In this document: in pieces, positions 31,308 through 32,388 of the stretch
Layout: each line of letters opens with the position of its first letter
Numbering within the stretch: the first letter of the stretch is position 1
From: Planctomycetota bacterium
GTDB taxonomy: Bacteria; Planctomycetota; MHYJ01; JACQXL01
NCBI GenBank assembly: GCA_016208805.1
Contig: JACQXL010000097.1
Span: 2,780 to 35,167 of the forward strand
Length of the DNA: 32,388 bases
Direction: 5' to 3'
Notes under the pieces: generated by a model
Told to the model about the DNA's origin: nothing
The model's database searches: none
What the model saw: only the letters and a program-made list of their open reading frames with translations
Position numbers and translations under genes: made by a program

Positions 31308-32291
31308 GCATTAGGCATAGACATCGGCGGCACTAATATCTCGGCCGGGCTGATAGACCTCCAGGGTCGGATACACCTAAAGAAATCAATCCCGTCTTAT
31401 GCCCAAAAAGGCGGACCTGCCGTCCTGCGTAAGGCCAACCAATTAGCCCAAACTATATTGGCACGTTCCGATAATGTGCTCGGAGTCGGGGTTGGCGTGC
31501 CCGGCCAGATAGACCCGGGCCGCGGGATGCCCCTGTCGCCTACGCCCAATATCCCCAAATGGTCGCACCTGCCGGTAAAGTCCGTTATTGCCCGGTCAAC
31601 CGGGTTACCGGTCTTTATAGAGAACGATGCCAATGTCGCCGCCCTGGGCGAGATGTATTTCGGCGCGGGCAAGACCGCAGTCAGTCCCGCACTTATGCGG
31701 GATAAAGGCGTTAAAAATCTCGTCTGCCTGACCCTGGGCACGGGCATCGGCGGTGGGATTATCATTGACGGCAAAATCTATTCCGGCAGTTTCTATTATG
31801 CGGGCGAAATCGGGCATATCACCATCCTGCCTACGCCGAGGCTTCGGCAGACAAGTGACCCGAATGTCGTCAGATGCAAATGCGGCAACTACGGCTGTCT
31901 GGAGACCATTGCCTCGGCCAGCGGAGTGGTCAGACGTTTCCTCTCCGCCTGTCATTCCCGCGCAGGCGGGAATCCAGTTACCGCCAAGCAGATATTTGAT
32001 AATGCCAAAAAGGGTATCCAGCCCTATAAAGATATCGCACTTGAAACCGGCTTTTATTTAGGTATTGCCTGTGCCTCTATTATCAACATCCTTGACCTGG
32101 ATCTGGTGGTCATCGGCGGCAAGATGTCCGAGGCCGGGCCGATACTATTCAACCAAATCCGCAAGACATTCCGGAAGCGGATAATGCAATCCGCGGCCAA
32201 ACAACCTAATGTGGTGCCGGCCAAACTTGGGGGCGATGCCGGGCTAATCGGCGCCGGCGTATTGGTCTTCCAGAAACTGGGGTACCTCTAA
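31287..32291 (+). CDS. ROK family sugar kinase
   Basis: 334 residues from a GTG start. ATP-binding signature DIGGTN at residues 12-17, sugar-binding ENDANVAALGE, LTLGTGIGGGIIIDG, GEIGH, and the zinc motif CxCGxxGCxE (CKCGNYGCLE). These define ROK glucokinases and N-acetylmannosamine/fructokinases; glucose is a reasonable guess but not proven. Two palindromes are inserted in frame: 31685-31702 (AVSPALMRDKGV) and 31950-31976 (CHSRAGGNP, in the helical region after the zinc motif). The start region is derived from a dispersed repeat and has no clear Shine-Dalgarno sequence, so the native start could be a few codons later. Confidence 0.9.
   Translation: MKSVVEYALGIDIGGTNISAGLIDLQGRIHLKKSIPSYAQKGGPAVLRKANQLAQTILARSDNVLGVGVGVPGQIDPGRGMPLSPTPNIPKWSHLPVKSVIARSTGLPVFIENDANVAALGEMYFGAGKTAVSPALMRDKGVKNLVCLTLGTGIGGGIIIDGKIYSGSFYYAGEIGHITILPTPRLRQTSDPNVVRCKCGNYGCLETIASASGVVRRFLSACHSRAGGNPVTAKQIFDNAKKGIQPYKDIALETGFYLGIACASIINILDLDLVVIGGKMSEAGPILFNQIRKTFRKRIMQSAAKQPNVVPAKLGGDAGLIGAGVLVFQKLGYL
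31685..31702. repeat. In-frame palindrome 1 in ROK gene
   Basis: TCCCGC-ACTTAT-GCGGGA, translated as PALMRD in the segment between the sugar-binding helix and LTLGTG. Same loop as in the FN3 gene palindrome. Confidence 0.75.
31950..31976. repeat. In-frame palindrome 2 in ROK gene
   Basis: GTCATTCCCGC-GCAG-GCGGGAA, a full copy of the dispersed GTCATTCCCGC repeat, translated as CHSRAGGNP after RRFLSA. Confidence 0.8.
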
Positions 32292-32306
32292 CCACAAAGA
32301 CACTAA

Positions 32307-32388
32307 GAGCTTATCCTAAAACCCCTTCTGAGCCGATAAAAGATATGGCAATAATGCCATATAGGAGGAACTCAGATGGGGAAAATAT
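32307..32388 (+). mobile_element. Left end of an insertion sequence (partial)
   Basis: A new sequence begins after an ACCACAAAGACACTAAG tract with GAGCTTATCCTAAAACCCC, which looks like an IS terminal repeat. A perfect hairpin ATATGGCA-ATAA-TGCCATAT (32343-32362) and AGGAGG (32363-32368) then precede an ATG. The layout fits a transposase gene promoter/leader at an IS left end, but the other end and the transposase are outside the window. Confidence 0.45.
32376..32388 (+). CDS. Start of an open reading frame, probably transposase (partial)
   Basis: ATG at 32376 lies seven bases after a perfect AGGAGG and continues MGKI to the window edge. Four codons are too few to identify it; the call rests on the IS-like upstream sequence. 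Confidence 0.4.

Overview
The window looks like a chromosomal segment of an uncultured Gram-negative (diderm) bacterium. Reasons are an MsbA-type ABC exporter, several lipobox lipoproteins, a Wzx-type flippase, very large repeat-built secreted proteins (fibronectin III, TPR, HEAT), a caspase-like lipoprotein, and heavy loading with small palindromic repeats. This style is common in PVC-group lineages (Planctomycetota, Omnitrophota), but the assignment is an inference from gene style only. No rRNA, tRNA or CRISPR array was seen.

Layout. 1-8858 (minus strand) is a surface-polysaccharide operon, transcribed in the order GGDEF cyclase, asparagine synthase (broken), glycosyltransferase, methyltransferase, a MITE-like insert, methyltransferase, radical SAM/SPASM protein, glycosyltransferase, and flippase (runs off the left edge). 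8932-14293 (plus) holds a HEAT-repeat lipoprotein whose secretion signal is in another frame, then aroC and an ABC exporter. A cupin-type glucose-6-phosphate isomerase converges on the exporter. 14808-18492 is an accessory island: a 219-bp MITE-like element, two arrays of 22-bp tandem repeats, and two small paralogous double helix-turn-helix genes, with a DegT aminotransferase between them. 18666-28934 (minus) encodes a secreted FN3 giant, a caspase-like lipoprotein and a TPR protein, with a 21-bp repeat array between the last two. 29023-31147 (minus) has a PIG-L deacetylase and a GH99-like lipoprotein. 31287-32291 (plus) is a ROK kinase. The last ~80 bp look like the left end of an insertion sequence.

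The strongest candidate for an undescribed system is the pair of array + HTH loci. Both arrays have 14 units of exactly 22 bp, both end about 245 bp before the start of a two-HTH protein, and the units share an 11-12 bp half (GGATAnCCCCT) while the other half is private to each array. The more conserved C-terminal HTH and the more diverged N-terminal HTH of the two proteins could read the shared and the private half respectively.

Other notable signals: a ~43-bp element present twice whose two stems interleave like an H-type pseudoknot and show compensatory changes; at least a dozen palindromes inserted in frame inside protein-coding genes; a dispersed repeat that encodes the hydrophobic core of a lipoprotein signal peptide; and a ~188-bp near-identical tract shared by two otherwise divergent glycosyltransferase genes.
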